Made by a program: the position numbers and the translations under genes. From Roseiarcus sp963794155 (lineage in GTDB: Bacteria > Pseudomonadota > Alphaproteobacteria > Rhizobiales > Beijerinckiaceae): a DNA stretch of 64,000 bases. Each line of letters starts with the position of its first letter. The stretch's first letter is position 1. Below the pieces are notes generated by a model. It was not told the origin of the DNA. It saw only the letters and a list, made by a program, of their open reading frames with translations, and made no database searches. The stretch is taken from contig CAWCCX010000008.1 in NCBI GenBank assembly GCA_963794155.1, positions 868,001 through 932,000 of the forward strand, given 5' to 3'. Below, in pieces: positions 8,431 through 19,201 of the stretch.

Positions 8431-8901
8431 TTAATTCAACCCCCGGATGGCGAACTCGTTGCGGTACTTCTTCCACACCGCCGCTAGTTGTGCAGTGCCG
8501 CAATCGATGTAGCGTTGCGCGACCTTTTTTCCAAAAACGAGTGGCAGGCCAGTTTCCTCGGCCCATTCGTTGGCGCGCTCCTCGCTGCTGATCGTCGTGT
8601 AGAACTGGTGATGCGGCAGACCGCCTAGATGATGGCCGGTTTCGTGCGCGAGCGCGAAGGCTATGCCCTCGACGCCGATCTGGCGGTGGCGACCAAGCCC
8701 ACCGAATAGCCTCACGCAGCGCCCCCTCTCGCCGATATACGCCTGGGCGTTCATCAGGCGGGTTTCCCAGTAGGCGTCGTAAAAGATCTCCGGGAAGCGG
8801 CGGCGGAACCGCTCGAGCAGGGCATTCGCGCGCAGCCAAGGCCAGCGCGCCTCCACCGGCCAAACCAAACTTGGCGAAATGATATCGTCAAAAATCGGCA
8901 C
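8431..8901 (-). CDS. HExxH zinc metalloprotease-like protein (ImmA/IrrE- or M48-like)
   Basis: The product has 156 residues. The zinc motif HETGHHLGG lies near residue 87 and is followed about 20 residues later by SEERANEWAEE, the glutamate-containing third-ligand helix seen in gluzincins such as ImmA/IrrE and M48. No signal peptide or membrane helix is visible. Start GTG 8901 is preceded by GAGGGG. It heads a two-gene unit with the 7904-8407 gene. In mobile elements such proteases often cleave a repressor, but the partner here is not a recognisable repressor, so the role stays open. A metzincin reading (HExxHxxGxxH) fails by one position. Confidence 0.7.
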   Translation of the reverse strand: MPIFDDIISPSLVWPVEARWPWLRANALLERFRRRFPEIFYDAYWETRLMNAQAYIGERGRCVRLFGGLGRHRQIGVEGIAFALAHETGHHLGGLPHHQFYTTISSEERANEWAEETGLPLVFGKKVAQRYIDCGTAQLAAVWKKYRNEFAIRGLN

Positions 8902-9027
8902 TTGCCCCTCGCGAACTAACCGTTCCGCAGCGCATGCCCTAGGTTTTTATACCTATCCTAAATATTGAAAATGATTTTGGCAAGCGACATCTGCAAGATG
9001 GCGGAAACTCGAAGCCATGGGTCCCGG

Positions 9028-12000
9028 CTAGGCAAGCTTGGCCAGCGCAGCCTCGCTGCGCTGCCGCAGCGTCTCGAGTCCCTGCGCACTAGCAACAGCC
9101 CGGGCACGCTCGAAGCAGCAGCGCGCCTCCACCTGTTTTCCGCGCATTTCGAACAACTGGCCGCGGTTGAAGTCGATGCGAGCGATGACGCCGCCTTCTC
9201 GACTGAATTGCGGGTGCGAGGCCGCTGCCTCCAGAAGGGTACGGGCGAGGCGCGCGCCGCGAAAACGGACCGTCGCCAAGGCCGGGAGGTTCCTAATGAT
9301 CACCGATGCCGGCGCTTTTCGCCCGCCGGCCAGAATCTGGATGTAGACCTCGGCCAGCAGGATACGCGCGAAACTGGCCAGGGCTCGGTCGCCAGAGGCG
9401 TCGCGCTCCACAATCGTGCGCTCTATAAGACGCACGCCCTCGGCAACGCGCCCGGTTTCGATCAGCGCAACGCCGCGCAGACTGTCAAGCACGCTGTAGA
9501 GCGCACCCAGACGCTGAAACTCGGCGTTGAGCGCTTCAAGCTTCGGAAGTCCCTCGCGCGAATGCCCGGATAGGATTGCGGCGATCGTTTTGATGATCTC
9601 GCCCTGGAGGCGGTCGAACGGCGCGATCGCCACCCGCAGGCACTCGTCGGCGTAGCCGAGCGCAGCTTCGGGCGATCCGCCGATGACATTGATCCAACCC
9701 AGAATCCAGTTGGCGAAGCCGATCGAGCGCGGGTCGCCGGCCGCCTCTTCGGAGGCGATGAGTCGAAGAGCGATCTCTCGCGCGTCTTTTATGAGTCCAC
9801 GATAGAGATAGTCCCAAGTGATGAAGAAATAAGCCGAGTTGCGGAGGAAGTTGTCCCTCAAGCGTAGGCAGTCTCTGATCACGTCGGCTTTGCGCCGCTC
9901 CGCCTCTTCGAACGTGTCGAGCCCAAGCCGCGTCCGGCAATGCAGAAGACCCGCGCGCGCAAAAGCCGCCGCGCGTCCGTCGCCGATCCGGTCAGCGACT
10001 GCGACAGCCTCGGTCACAACCGCAAGGCCAACCCGCAACTCGTACCGCTGCACCAGCGATAGCGTCTGGTAGTAGTACGCGGTGACCAGTTCGGGCGTTT
10101 CTCCGGCCCGTTTGACGAGAGGCATGAACTTCTCAGCTATCGCTCCGGCTTCACGGTAATCGCTCTTGAGCATCAGGGTTTCGAGCAGGCCGACGACGAC
10201 GCGCGCCGCGAGCAGCGGATCGGCGCTGGTTGGGTTCTGCTCGACAATCGCTAACGCCTTGCGAAAATAACCCTCGGCTCCGGGGATCGCGTAGACGTTG
10301 AGGCTCTTGTTCGCCGCCATCGCTAGATAGTGGAACGCCTTCGTCGCATTCCCGCCGGCAGCGAAATGATGGGCGAGCGCCTCGGCCCTCTCGAATAGTG
10401 CGTTGCCGCTGCGCCGCTCAAGCTCCTCAGCGACCTTGAGATGGCTCGCCCCGCGCGGCCCGCTCAGCAGGCGATCGTAGATCGCTTCCCTCAGAAGGAT
10501 GTGCTTGAAGACGTAGTCGCCTGATTGTTCGTCGCTGCGAATGAGATCCTGGACTTCCATGGAGGCGAATGGCGATGCTGAACGGTTCGGTTCGTCGCTC
10601 AGCGCGAGTACCAGGTTGGGATCGAAGCGCCGACCGATCACGGCGGCTGTCTGAAGGAGGAGGCGCTCTTCACGCGGGAAGTCTATCCACGCGGGAGGCG
10701 AGAATCGACTGGATACTCTGCGGCATCGCATCGGTCGTCCGCCGCCGGGTCGAAGGTCACGCTGGCCGCGTCGCGAGTAACGACCCCACGCTCGAGGAGA
10801 AAGCTTACGATTTCTTCGGCGAAAAGCGCATTGCCTTCGGCCTTAGTCGAGATGAGGCTGCTGAGCTCGTCCGGCAATCGATCGACGCCTAGGCGAGCCT
10901 GCGCGATGCGGGAGGTTTCGCGGGGCGAGAGCGGATTGAGCGTTAGCGGCGTTACGCGGGCATTATCGGCCCAGGGCGGAGCGTAAGTCGGACGCCTGGT
11001 ATGGAGGATCAACAGACTGAGCGGGGTCTCGATCGCGACTAAGGCGCCAAGCAGCGCCTCAGACGCGCTGTCGAGCCAATGAATATCTTCGAACAGCAAA
11101 ATGAGCGGGGCAAGCCGAGAGCGCGCCTCGCACCAGCCGTCGTACAACGTCGCGAGTCCTCAGCCCAATCAAGACGCCGTCCAGGCCTGCAAGGGAGCCG
11201 CGCGGAGATTCATGGCCGAGCAGATTCATAAGAAGTCCGAGGTTTTCATCGGAATTGAGCGCGTGGCCGCGAAGACCCTCGTTCACTTTGCCTGCAATCG
11301 TCGGCTAAGTCGTCGCCGCGCGCGATACGGAAAACGCCGCGCACGATATCGATGAAGGCTCGAAACGGCGTGTTCTGGCCGTCCGATGTGCAATTTCCGG
11401 TCAGCGTCCATGCGCGGCGCTGAGCCGCGTGTGCGTGAAACTCGTGCAATGAGACGGGTCTTGCCGATCCCCGGATCGCCGACGATGTCGATGACCTGGA
11501 CGCCGGAGCCCATCAACTCGAAGCTGTGCTCGAGCAGGTCGAGCTCCCGATCGCGGCCGACGAAAGCCGTTAATCCCCGGTTGAGCGAGGCGTCGAATCG
11601 CGAAGCCTTTCTCCGGATCGCCTCGAGCCGATAAACTCTTTCGGGGGCGCTACGGCCCTTGAGAGCGTGTTCGCCGGCGAAGGTCGCTTCGACCAGGCCG
11701 TCCACGAGCCTATACGCCGCCTCACTCAAGAGCACGGCACCCGGTTCCGAGAGAGACTGCAAGCGGGCCGCGACGTTGACCGTGTCTCCAAGCACCGAGA
11801 GTCCAGTCTCTCCGCCTAAAAGTAGCTGTCCGACAACCGCCGATCCGACGTTGATCCCGATCCGCATCTCCGGTCGGACAGCATATTTGACTTCAAAGTC
11901 GGTCCCCGCGGCCTTTAGCGTCTCGAGTATCAAGAGCGCCGCCCGGCAGGCACGAAGCGGCGCATCCTCGACCGCGATCGGTGCCCCAAAGGCAACCACC

Positions 12001-12179
12001 ATGCCGTCGCCGGCTATGTTGTGGATGCGCGCGCCTTCAACCTCGACGGCACCTTCAACGATTTGCGAAAGCCTTTGAATAAGGCCAAACGCCGCCTCCT
12101 CGCCGAACCGCTCGGAGAACGCGGTGAAGCCAACCATATCCGCGAAGAGAATGACGACCTGCCGCCGCTCTGCTTCCAA
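9028..12179 (-). pseudogene. Cyclase-AAA ATPase-TPR regulatory protein, broken by several frameshifts
   Basis: The parent was an about 1,050-residue protein: class III cyclase domain (VVILFADMVGFTAFSERFG, AGDGMVVAFG, LGDTVNVAARLQ), then a STAND-like ATPase (GDPGIGKTRL Walker A; LLFEDIHWLD Walker B) and a long TPR tail (FKHILLREAIYDRLL onward). The pieces lie in different frames with breaks near 11440, 11285, 11145 and 10710. The first segment starts at TTG 12179 and the last ends at 9028. Such proteins are common cAMP-linked sensors in Rhizobiales. With four breaks it must be inactive. It sits within the casposon boundaries as cargo. Confidence 0.85.
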
Positions 12180-12263
12180 GCAATCACCCCCGTCCGCGCG
12201 GCGCGTCAGGATATCCCGCGCTCAGGATATCCATATCGAGACTATGTGATTAGGTCTTCCTTC

Positions 12264-13440
12264 TCAACAGGCGGAGATTTTTTCATCCAACGATTCATCT
12301 AAATCCTCACCGTCGAAACTCCGACCACCACCATGCGCGCCATTTCCGGATTGAGCCGGCAAACACCATCGCGTGCGAATGACAAAATCCGCCGGATCGA
12401 AAACATGTCCCTTGACGAAATCCAGCACCGCTCGATCGATCTTCGGTCGCTCCGGCTCCATTAAATCGAAAATGAATTTCGACGATCCGTCGCTGCCTTC
12501 GTGCATAATGCCGATTGTCGGATCATAGCCCTCGGAAATGGCCTTGATCCGAATTTCGCTTTCGAGCACCGCATAGGCATAATTCAATATTGCATTGACC
12601 GGGTGCGCTGCATTGCGGTTGCCGGCCAAATGATAAGGCGACGAGCGCTGTCCAATGGAATGCCAATTATCGGGAATTGGCCTGCGGCTTATGCCGCGCC
12701 ATTTAATCGGCATGCCGACCCAGCTGCGAAAATAGGAGGCGGCGCAATTGGCCTCCAATGCGCGCAATTCGAAAATGGTTTCGGGCGGATTTTCTTCGAG
12801 GCGAGACAAGGCGGCATAAGCTGATTTCATCGCCCGCTCCCATTTATCGGAGCGGGGAATTGATTTTTCGAGGGTGATAATTGCTCGCCTCGATTTTCCG
12901 CGTGATTATCGAGCGGCAAAATTCATTTCTCTGTTCCGGATTTTCACGGGTTTCCAATTGCCAGCGGACGCGAAAAGGATTGGCTGAATAACCCGATGCG
13001 CCGGCGACACAGACAATGTCGCCTTTCCAATCAATCCGAATAAAGGCTGACTTTTTGTTCGGCGAGCCACGATAAAACGTCAAAGGAAATGCTGCCGCTG
13101 CCGTCCAATAAGAATAATGCGCTCGGGCAATGACGACGTCGCCGCTGAAATAGCGGATTATTTCGCGCTTCTGCGGGTAGTGCGTAAATCCATTTTGGAT
13201 GGTCAGCGCGCCATTTTCGACGCGCAGCGACACGCCATGTCCCGCGAGGATTAATGCCGGCTGCGCCTTTGCCCGTTTGGTCCGTCGCGCCGAAGCCTTT
13301 TCCACGCGGCTTCGCCACATGCCGGAGCGGGTCGCCCAGGCAATGTCATCTTCTTCCAATTGCATGTTGGCGGGCGTCGGCTCGGCGCATCGCAGAGGCG
13401 GTTGCAGTTTAATGACTTTTGCCGACCTCTTGACCTTCAT
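12264..13440 (-). pseudogene. cas1: Cas1-type integrase (casposase), one frameshift
   Basis: Two adjacent frames together make one Cas1 of about 390 residues. The N-terminal beta domain (ILAGHGVSLRVENGALTIQNG, IIRYFSGDVVIARAH, IDWKGDIVCVAG) is in the 13440-12844 frame; the helical catalytic domain is in the 12880-12264 frame. The presumed metal ligands are all there: Glu in LEANCAASYF, His in IGIMHEGSDG, Asp in FIFDLMEPERP. HPVNAILNYAYAVLE is the hallmark Cas1 segment. The frames join near 12870 (RKIEAS followed by IITLEKSI after a one-base shift). There are no cas2, effector genes or repeats nearby, so this is a stand-alone Cas1 as in casposons. Its C-terminus is about 40 residues longer than the catalytic fold and acidic (SFDGEDLDESLDEK). 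Confidence 0.87.
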
Positions 13441-13539
13441 GATTGGAGACCGATCGGGGTTTTTGCCGTCGCTTGAAGGATAATCGCATTTAATTCGCGT
13501 TGCCAGTGCTTCAATCCAATTTCGTCGGCGAAGGCCGAT

Positions 13540-14652
13540 TTAATTCGTTTGGGGTCGAGGATTTTCGAGAAGCGAGGATCGTTGCGCCAGTAGCCATTCA
13601 TGCCGCTTTGAATGGAGACAGACCTTGCGAGCTTGCTTCGCCAGTTCGGCGATCTTATCGGAAGGCAGAATCGCGTCAGGGACCTGCCGAAGCCGGAACA
13701 TCAAGAGCGTCATGCTGTCGACCAAAGCGTCTGGAGCCTTGCGGGCGATCCAGGCCGCCAGGCGCAACCCGAAGGCGCCGTCGCCATAGATCCAACGATT
13801 TGCCTCGTAGAGGTGGAGGCCTATCGCAACACTGTTCCTTGCGTCATCGCGCGCACGAGCGATTTCTTCAGCTGGAGCATTGGCGACGCCTGCGAAATTC
13901 CCCATGCTCATCGCAGCCGACACGTGGTCGAGCCCGGATGGCAGCAGCTCAATCAGATTGAGCTTTTTGCCAAGGATTGAGTGCGACTCGGCAATGGTAA
14001 GATCGAGCGCTCCGATGACCACGGTCTCGTCTGCGCTTCGCCATACCTTGCCGTCCTCGTCACGATGACGAGGCGCTTCAAAGCCGTGAAATTCACCGGT
14101 ACCGACCTCACTGAGAACGCGGAGAAGGATCGGCAAATTCTCACCACTGGTGCGACCTTTCACCCTCGAAAAAACGATGTCGTGAGCCTTTACAAACTCG
14201 CGTGCGGCGCGATCGTGAAAGGTTTCACTCTGTGAATCGCGATTGAACCGATCGATCAACCTCATGACCAGCGGCACAAACCGGTCGAGCAGCCGCCCAG
14301 ACTTTTGAAGTCGCGGTCGCCAATGTTTCTCGTCGACAGGAAAGCCCTGCCGCCATAGCCCTTTGCCGACGTAGTCGACGCGCTTCTTTTTCTTGAATAG
14401 GGCATCGGCCGCTCTGATTTGCGCGCATGTCCCTTCGGGATAGCGCACGACGCTGCCGTGGTAGTCCAGCGGACTCCAATCGATCTCTTTGGAGAGCAGT
14501 CCCTCACGCCGCCAACGGCGGACCTGGTCCATGGTCCCGCCGATCTGGGACAGGGTGGCGTCTACCTCCGCCTGCGTCTCCCAGTCCAATTCGACCACTT
14601 CGCCGCGTCGCCATAGACCCCTACGCCAAACGCCGATTTCCAGGATTCGCAT
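13540..14652 (-). CDS. Hypothetical 370-residue protein with MerR-like DNA-binding start
   Basis: I do not recognise the whole protein. Residues 40-85 (GTMDQVRRWRREGLL, then VVRYPEGTCAQIRAADAL) resemble the winged helix of MerR-type regulators, where a tyrosine or tryptophan-rich wing follows the recognition helix. The remaining 280 residues are mixed helical without clear motifs. It is divergently transcribed from the 14691 helix-turn-helix gene across 38 bp. Small DNA-binding proteins are regular companions of casposon core genes, so a role in control of the element is plausible. Intact, unlike its neighbours. Confidence 0.65.
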   Translation of the reverse strand: MRILEIGVWRRGLWRRGEVVELDWETQAEVDATLSQIGGTMDQVRRWRREGLLSKEIDWSPLDYHGSVVRYPEGTCAQIRAADALFKKKKRVDYVGKGLWRQGFPVDEKHWRPRLQKSGRLLDRFVPLVMRLIDRFNRDSQSETFHDRAAREFVKAHDIVFSRVKGRTSGENLPILLRVLSEVGTGEFHGFEAPRHRDEDGKVWRSADETVVIGALDLTIAESHSILGKKLNLIELLPSGLDHVSAAMSMGNFAGVANAPAEEIARARDDARNSVAIGLHLYEANRWIYGDGAFGLRLAAWIARKAPDALVDSMTLLMFRLRQVPDAILPSDKIAELAKQARKVCLHSKRHEWLLAQRSSLLENPRPQTN

Positions 14653-14665
14653 GCCTGATTTTCAC

Positions 14666-14685
14666 GCTCCCTCAAACTTGGGAGC
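14666..14685. promoter_or_regulatory. Palindrome between divergent casposon genes, doubling as both Shine-Dalgarno sites
   Basis: GCTCCC (14666-14671) and GGGAGC (14680-14685) form a perfect 6-bp inverted repeat with an 8-nt spacer. On each strand the GGGAGC arm lies upstream of a start codon (14691 on plus, 14652 on minus). It can act as ribosome-binding site for both genes and could be an operator for one of the two DNA-binding products. Confidence 0.4.
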
Positions 14686-14690
14686 GCCAA

Positions 14691-15279
14691 ATGGCCTCGA
14701 AGTCGAAGAGAAAACGGAACTACGCCAAAGAATATCTGATTCGCATCGCCCGCGGACTCGCTGGCGGCAAGAGCCGATCGCAGGCCCGTGGACACGCCAG
14801 AGCGGCTGACCTGCCGAGCGACGCGGGCCCTCAACCCTTTAGGCGTTTTGAGCCCGCTCGAAGACGCCCTCAAGCTGATGAAGAAGGGCGTCTCACAAAA
14901 GGAGGCGGCAAAGCAGGCTGGCGTGTCGCCGGAGACGCTACGCCGGTTTCAAAAGGCCAACACGATTTCCCGAAGGGAAGGCCGCCGTTGGCTCATCTTG
15001 GATACGCGCCCGGTGTCGGTCGTCATGGCGACCCGCGGCAAAATGCGCACCGTCACAGTGTCGCACGATGCGAGCAGTGACATCAGCCGCCACTGGACTG
15101 CGATCAACCTGTTCCTGGAGACCAACGATCCATCGCATCTCGTGGATTTTCTCGGCAAGGGATTGCGGGACAGCGACGGCGCGTTTCATCCGTTCGAGAC
15201 GCGCCCGAATGTTCTGCGCAAGCTCGATAGCGTCGGCGAACTGTCGTTCGTCGATATTTATCGCCAGACGGTGCAGTGA
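14691..15279 (+). pseudogene. Helix-turn-helix protein with basic N-terminus, one frameshift
   Basis: ATG 14691 opens a very basic N-terminus (SKSKRKRNYAKEYLIRIARGLA, then GKSRSQARGHARAAD). Near 14835 the frame must change to continue as ALKLMKKGVSQKEAAKQAGVSPETLRRF, a clear helix-turn-helix, and a C-terminal part ending FHPFETRPNVLRKLDSVGELSFVDIY (read in two halves here). Without the shift each piece is incomplete. A second possible start, GTG 14788, would give a 163-residue protein lacking the basic tail. It lies 10 nt before the next gene, and is likely part of the 14691-18932 operon with the DNA polymerase. Confidence 0.65.
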
Positions 15280-15289
15280 GGGCGCCGTC

Positions 15290-15661
15290 ATGGACATGTA
15301 CGAACGGTTCATGGCCCGTGCGCGGGCGCAATGGCGGGCAAAGCTCGCCGGCAAGACCTCCGCCTCCCCTTGGGGGTACGAGAACTGGGCCAACGAGGGC
15401 GCAGAAGACCATCATTTGGCCCGTGCGAAGTATGGCGATCTCATCGAGGAGGTGCCGGTCAGTGTGCACCGCGAGCTCACTAGACGTCAGATGGAGGAGC
15501 ATCCCGAGGATGGACCTGATACAGACAATCCATTGGAGCGAAAGGGCAGACTACACTTGGGGTATGCTGACATTTGCGAGCTCTTCGCCGATCTGCATCG
15601 TTGGCGGGGAGAAGCTCTGATTCGGGCGGCCAAAAATGGAGCGACCGAATTGAAGGACTGA
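15290..15661 (+). CDS. Hypothetical protein in the casposon polymerase operon
   Basis: This 123-residue acidic and charged protein belongs to no family I can name. It starts at ATG 15290, 10 nt after the preceding stop, and stops 4 nt before the polymerase start, so translation of the three genes is probably coupled. The sequence has amphipathic helices (YERFMARARAQWRAKL; ADICELFADLHRWRGEALI). No frameshift. Position suggests a replication or transposition accessory factor, but there is no direct evidence. Confidence 0.6.
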   Translation: MDMYERFMARARAQWRAKLAGKTSASPWGYENWANEGAEDHHLARAKYGDLIEEVPVSVHRELTRRQMEEHPEDGPDTDNPLERKGRLHLGYADICELFADLHRWRGEALIRAAKNGATELKD

Positions 15662-15665
15662 GACG

Positions 15666-18600
15666 ATGCCGGTCGATTGGGAACGTGGTAACAAACTGTC
15701 GGACCCGGTCGACCGATTGGTCATAGCTCTTCGCGCATATGTCACGCGAGCGCCAACGAAGCCCAAGTTGGGCGCGAAGATCGCCAAAGTCGAAAAGCTT
15801 GGCGAGCGCAAAAAGTATTCCGTGCGGGTCCCGCCGAGTGATTGGGTCCTTGTTTTCGACTGCGAAACCCGCACGACTCCCGACCAGCGCCTCCGATTTG
15901 GGGCATATCAACTGCGCTACAAAGGCCAGGTCTGGGAATGGGGCGTGTTTTATGAGCCCGAAGTTCTCGGCGCCGATGAGCTCACGATCCTTCGGCGGTT
16001 CATAGTTGATGAGGAAACCAGGTCCGAGGGCGAGCGCATTCGCCTGATAACGCGGCCTGAGTTTGTTGACGGGGTGTTTTACGGGTCCAGCTACGCCGTC
16101 GGCGCGCAGATCGTCGGCTTCAATCTCCCCTTCGACCTGTCTCGGCTCGCGATCCGTCATGCCAGTGCACGCGCAGTGACGCCTCCTCGGTCCCCTGAGC
16201 AAATAGATGCCGGGGCGCCCAAGAGATCCCCTGATCGCTCTTTGGCCGGCGGTTTCAGCCTCACCTTGTCGGAAGACTGGCCACCGGTCGTCGTGAAGCA
16301 CATCACCCAGCGATCCGCCTTTATCCGAGTCGCGGGTACTCGGCCGGATCAAGACCACGACTTCAGACGACGTCGAGGAGGCGAAGGGAGGACCCGACAG
16401 GGGCTACTTCGTCGACGTCAAGACGCTCGCAGCCGCGCTCACCAGCAAGTCGCACTCGTTGGCCTCCTTGTCCGAGTTGCTGAAGGTCACGACGCCAAAG
16501 AATGAGTTGGACGAGCATGGCGAGGATTTGACCCCAGACTATGTCCGCTACGCGTTGCGCGACGTGCAGACGACCTGGGAATGTTTCGATGCCCTGTCTC
16601 GGCGGTTCGCGACCTTCCGGCTCGATCAGACCGGCCTCTATGATCTCTACAGCGAGGCCAGTCTCGGCAAGGCTTATCTCAAGACAATGAAGATCAAGCC
16701 TTGGCGGCAGGTCCAGCCGGATTTTCCGCCCAAGCTCATCGGCGTGATCATGAGCGCCTATTTTGGCGGGCGCGCCGAAGTCTATATCCGCCGTCAGATC
16801 GCGCCGGTCATTCATTGCGACTTTTTGAGCATGTATCCGACCGTGTGCACCCTCATGGGGCTGTGGAGGTTCGTGCGCGCCAATGGCGTCGCCCATCGCG
16901 ACGACACCCGCGGCGTTAAGGCGATGCTCGCTCAGCCACGCGGCAACCTGGTGGGGCAGCTTCACAAGCGCGGAGGCTGGAGCGACCTGACCACGCTGGT
17001 GCAAGTTCGACCGAAGCGCGACCTCTTTCCGGTCCGGGCGCAATATCCGGACGGCGACCCCTTCAATATTGGCCTCAACTATCTCACCGCCGAGGAACCG
17101 CAATGGTTCACGCTCGCCGACGTGTTAGTTTCAAAAATTCTGAGCGGTAAGACGCCCGAGGTTGTAGCAGCGCTCCGGTTTGAGCCCCGAGGACAACAAA
17201 CGGGCCTCACTCCGGTTGAGGTCGCGGGCCAGTGGATCGATCCGACCACCGATGATTTCTACCAGCGCTTGATCATCCATCGGAACGCGATCAAGGCCAA
17301 ACTCGACGTCGCGATCGAAGCCGACAAGGTTGGGCTGAAGAGCGACCGACAAGCAGTCAAAATTCTCGCCAACGCGACCAGCTATGGGATTTTCGTCGAG
17401 CGAACGTTGAGGATTCGACGTCGCCGAGCCGATGATCGGCTACGGCGGACGGCAACAATCCTTCAGCTTCAAGTCCAAGAAGTTCGAGAAGCCGGGCGCA
17501 TATTTTCATCCGCTGCTCGCCACGCTGATCACCGGCGCAGCGCGATTGATGCTGGCGCTGGCCGAGCATCAGGTCATCCAACAGAAGCTCGATTGGGCGT
17601 TCTGCGACACCGACAGCATCGCCATCGCCAATACGCGCAGACCTTCCGAAAGGCGAGTTCATCGCCACCGCGCTAAAGGTCCGCGATTGGTTCAAAGAGC
17701 TCAATCCATACGGGGAGGATCGTTCGATCCTTCAACTTGAGGACGTGGACTTTCCGATGAGCAAGAGCGCCGACCTCAACGCCCTTGACCCACCCCAGTG
17801 TCTCGCGGTCTCCGCCAAGCGTTATGTTCTGTTCAATCGGCATGATGATGGCGTCGTCATTCGAAAGGCCTCAGGGCATGGCCTAGGGCATCTGATGGCG
17901 CCCTACGATGAACCTCCCGCCGAACGCCGCAAGCGGATCGAGCGCATCAACGTGCCCCTTTGGCAGGAGGACCTATGGAAAGAAATTATCCGGGCCGCAA
18001 ACTCGGACAAGCCTGACGAAACAGGCTTCATGGACATGCCTGGATTCGACGCGCCCGCCGCGAGCCAATATGCCGCGACGACGCCGGAGCTGCTCAGGTG
18101 GTTCGATGGTTATAATGAAGGACAGCCGAGCGGGCGCCGGGTCTTCCCCTTCGGCTTTCTCCTGTCGTTGCAATCAAAGTCGCGGATGGAGATGGCCAAG
18201 GATGAACCTGACGCTCTCTCTGATGAACTTTGGCGACGGCGAGAGCCACGGCCCGCTGCGCCTTATTACAAGCGGCCCGGCGAGGCCGGGGATCACGCAT
18301 TCGATCGTGAGCGAGGCGGAGACATTCCGGCCTCCTGGCTAAAATCCCATGCTCGAAGTTTGGTCCGTTATCATCTACACCCAGAGACCAAATTCCAGGG
18401 CGGAGAGTACGACCAACGCGGACCGCTCAAGCGCCGGCATGTCTTCGCGTTGGCTCAGCAATCGATCGGCAAGGAAGCCGACAACATCGAGGAAAACGAG
18501 TTCATCGGCGAAGATGCAGATCCGCCCCACTATGGGGTCGAGGTGACTGATCGTGCCGCCATTGCCGCGGCGGTGTTCAACGTTCAACAGCGATACGGCA

Positions 18601-18932
18601 TCAGCGATCGCAAGCTGCTCGACGAGGCGAACGTTTCTCACCACACGCTTGCGGGCCTGAAAGAGGGCAAACGGATAGCCGACGCTTCCCTGATGAAGCT
18701 GTTCCGCGCTGTTGAGGTTCTGCGCCAGGAAGCCGATCCGATTGCAGCAGCGTCGGATAAGGCGCTTGGAGAGTTGCGGCGGCTTAAGGAGAAGGTTGGC
18801 GGACGGAATAAGCTCGCCAAACTGATCGGCTTCACCGGACCGTATATTGGTCGGGTGTTGAGTGGGGAAAAGCCGATGACGGAGGAGTTGGTGGAAAGAT
18901 TGAAGACCCTTTTAGCCGAACGAAATCGCTAG
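15666..18932 (+). pseudogene. Family B DNA polymerase with exonuclease domain and two C-terminal HTHs, several frameshifts
   Basis: Across frames the locus encodes about 1,088 residues. Exonuclease motifs: FDCET (Exo I), GFNLPFD (Exo II), YALRDVQ (Exo III). Polymerase motifs: CDFLSMYP (motif A, DxxSxYP), KILANATSYG (motif B, KxxxNxxYG), FCDTDS (motif C, DTDS). The C-terminus has two helix-turn-helix-like segments (YGISDRKLLDEANVSHHTLAGL and RNKLAKLIGFTGPYIGRVL). Frame breaks are near 16340, 17410-17430 (two) and 17637, so the protein is dead. Start ATG 15666 follows the previous stop by 4 nt. In casposons PolB is the second defining gene after cas1 and is thought to replicate the element. The HTH tail is not something I know from described casposon polymerases. 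Confidence 0.85.
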
Positions 18933-19201
18933 GCAGCCCGCGCGGTGTTTAGAGTCAATCCGATTGGTTTGTGAAGACATGCCCGGCAGGCTTAGGTTTG
19001 GGCCGAATTCGTCAAATCAAATCGCTCACTCGCGGTCATTTGGCAGCGGAGGGGTAGCAAGACATGCGGGGGCCGACACGACCAGCCCTATCAGTCGGGC
19101 GCGCGTCGCGCGAATTTCAAACTGAGTTTTGTGAATGAGTGAGCTTTTCTGGCCCAAGCAACTTTCTTTTTGCATCGTGCGCGTCGAAACATTGTTTCAC
19201 A
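18933..19201. other. Intergenic region before the defence-type gene
   Basis: Between polB and the 19202 start I see no open frame with support. The stretch 19115-19138 is AT-richer and likely carries the promoter and leader of the next gene. No CRISPR-like repeats are present. Confidence 0.5.

Noticed and set aside
12180..13539. CRISPR array or other cas genes beside cas1
   Set aside because: I looked on both sides for direct repeats with regular spacing and for cas2/cas4/effector motifs; none is visible. Cas1 here is stand-alone.
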